In this document: piece by piece, positions 42,934-43,377 of the stretch | Layout: each line of letters starts with the position of its first letter | Position numbering within the stretch: position 1 is the stretch's first letter | From: Chthoniobacteraceae bacterium | GTDB lineage: Bacteria; Verrucomicrobiota; Verrucomicrobiia; Chthoniobacterales; Chthoniobacteraceae | Assembly: GCA_947476045.1 (NCBI GenBank) | Contig: CANJNZ010000036.1 | Span: forward strand, 1 to 43,377 | Direction: 5' to 3' | DNA: 43,377 bases | The notes under the pieces: model-generated | Database searches by the model: none | What the model saw: the letters and a program-made list of their open reading frames with translations, nothing else | What the model was told of the DNA's origin: nothing | Program-made: the position numbers and the translations under genes

Positions 42934-43363
42934 CCGCGCCGATGCGGGGCCTCGCCGGCCCCGCCCCCCGCATTCGGGGGGAACATCGCTCCCGCGAACT
43001 GGGGGAAACAACATTCATCAATCACCCACACACTTTGGAAAACGCTTTGGAACGTGGCGCGTGTTCGCAGCCTAACCTGAACCGCAACGCCGCAAGGCCA
43101 CCGCGAGTTCGTCGCTATAGATTGAACCGCGCCCACGTTCCGCTTCACCCGACGCATTTGTCAACTTGCACTGACCCGGCGCACCACGCGCCACACACAC
43201 GAGGTCATGTGCGGATAGGAGTATGGACGTTGAAGGCATTCAACACATTCCTTGGAAGCGGAAACGTTCGCAAAAGCCCCAAAGTCCCACCGCATCCCCG
43301 TATGTAACACTCAAAAACAACAATCCAATTTTAACTTTTCCTACGCTCCACCTTGACACCTTT
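42934..43363 (+). ncRNA. Non-coding right end of the IS, candidate bridge RNA region
   Basis: These 430 bases hold no gene I can support. Two perfect hairpins follow the transposase stop. GGGGCC-TCGCC-GGCCCC spans 42946-42962, and CCCCCCG-CATT-CGGGGGG spans 42964-42981. A competing pairing joins 42942-42949 with 42966-42973. IS110-family recombinases use a bridge RNA encoded in a non-coding end, which for IS1111-type elements is the right end, so this is where one is expected. The RNA itself is inferred; its borders are unknown. No U tract follows the hairpins, so a simple terminator is less likely. Confidence 0.45.
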
Positions 43364-43377
43364 CATAGGGGTTAGGC
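43364..43377 (+). other. attC right part with R' core (window end)
   Basis: CATAG (repeat of the left junction) is followed by GG and then GTTAGGC at 43371-43377. GTTAGGC fits the R' consensus GTTRRRY, where integron integrases cut, and is the exact complement of the R'' core at 41654-41660. The window stops on its last base, so whatever cassette or chromosomal sequence follows is not visible. Confidence 0.8.

Larger units (their letters stand above)
41741..43368 (+). mobile_element. IS110/IS1111-family insertion sequence inserted in attC
   Basis: An element of about 1628 bp lying between the two halves of an attC site. CATAG occurs at both junctions (41736-41740 and 43364-43368), so the exact edges are ambiguous by up to 5 bases. 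Imperfect subterminal inverted repeats, GGTGGGCGTGG (41759-41769) and the complement of CCTACGCTCCACC (43340-43352), lie 18 and 16 bases from the ends. Subterminal rather than terminal repeats are characteristic of IS1111-type elements, and an IS1111-attC group that targets cassette recombination sites is known. It holds one transposase gene and a long non-coding right end. Confidence 0.85.

Noticed and set aside
42946-42981. Tandem hairpins considered as simple rho-independent terminators
   Set aside because: No U tract follows either hairpin, and their place in the IS right end fits a structured RNA better; a termination role is not excluded.
42039-43307. 422-codon frame overlapping the transposase and IS right end
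   Set aside because: It is Arg/Pro/His-rich from a shifted reading of the transposase gene; no domain is seen.

Overview
The window looks like a chromosomal segment of a GC-rich Gram-negative bacterium, most probably a verrucomicrobium (Chthoniobacter/Spartobacteria-like). The support is indirect. Two giant exported proteins carry an N-terminal LE(A/S)RIAPA motif of the kind seen on large surface proteins of this group. There are many outer-membrane and beta-structured secreted proteins, and strong Shine-Dalgarno sequences are scarce. No rRNA or CRISPR array was seen.

Positions 1-15,360 are mostly ordinary chromosome: a LolD-like ABC ATPase, a PilT-like ATPase, an outer-membrane protein split by a frameshift, a full-length NfeD, an L,D-transpeptidase lipoprotein, a three-gene minus-strand operon ending in an ACT-domain protein, cysS, mutY, a LURP-one/scramblase-like protein, rnhC (RNase HIII), tRNA-Asp(GTC), tRNA-Thr(CGT), and a zinc metallopeptidase coupled to an ATP-grasp ligase. 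The ligase is also broken by an apparent single-base frameshift.

Positions 15,421-39,541 form one surface and secretion locus. Three overlapping plus-strand genes encode an exported TPR-CHAT protease-like protein, a CHASE2-adenylate cyclase and a DUF928 protein. Facing them are a TpsB/FhaC-type outer-membrane transporter and a 1766-residue beta-propeller-repeat (SBBP) protein. Diverging from these are a TpsA exoprotein with a filamentous-haemagglutinin secretion domain and a 2910-residue mosaic adhesin-like protein. The two giant proteins share an N-terminal LE(A/S)RIAPA tag and a long homologous C-terminal module that I cannot assign to a named family. The gene set CHAT + CHASE2-cyclase + DUF928 + TpsB + TpsA resembles neighbourhoods known in cyanobacteria. 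I infer a two-partner-secretion surface system with a linked periplasmic sensing and proteolysis arm.

Positions 39,577-43,377 carry a DinG-family helicase and then an integron attC recombination site split by an IS110/IS1111-family insertion sequence of about 1.63 kb. The left part of attC (with core GCCTAAC) precedes the element, and the complementary core GTTAGGC forms the last seven bases of the window. The element has subterminal inverted repeats and a 430-base non-coding right end with tandem perfect hairpins, where a bridge RNA would be expected in an IS1111-type element. The window probably stops at the edge of, or inside, an integron cassette array.
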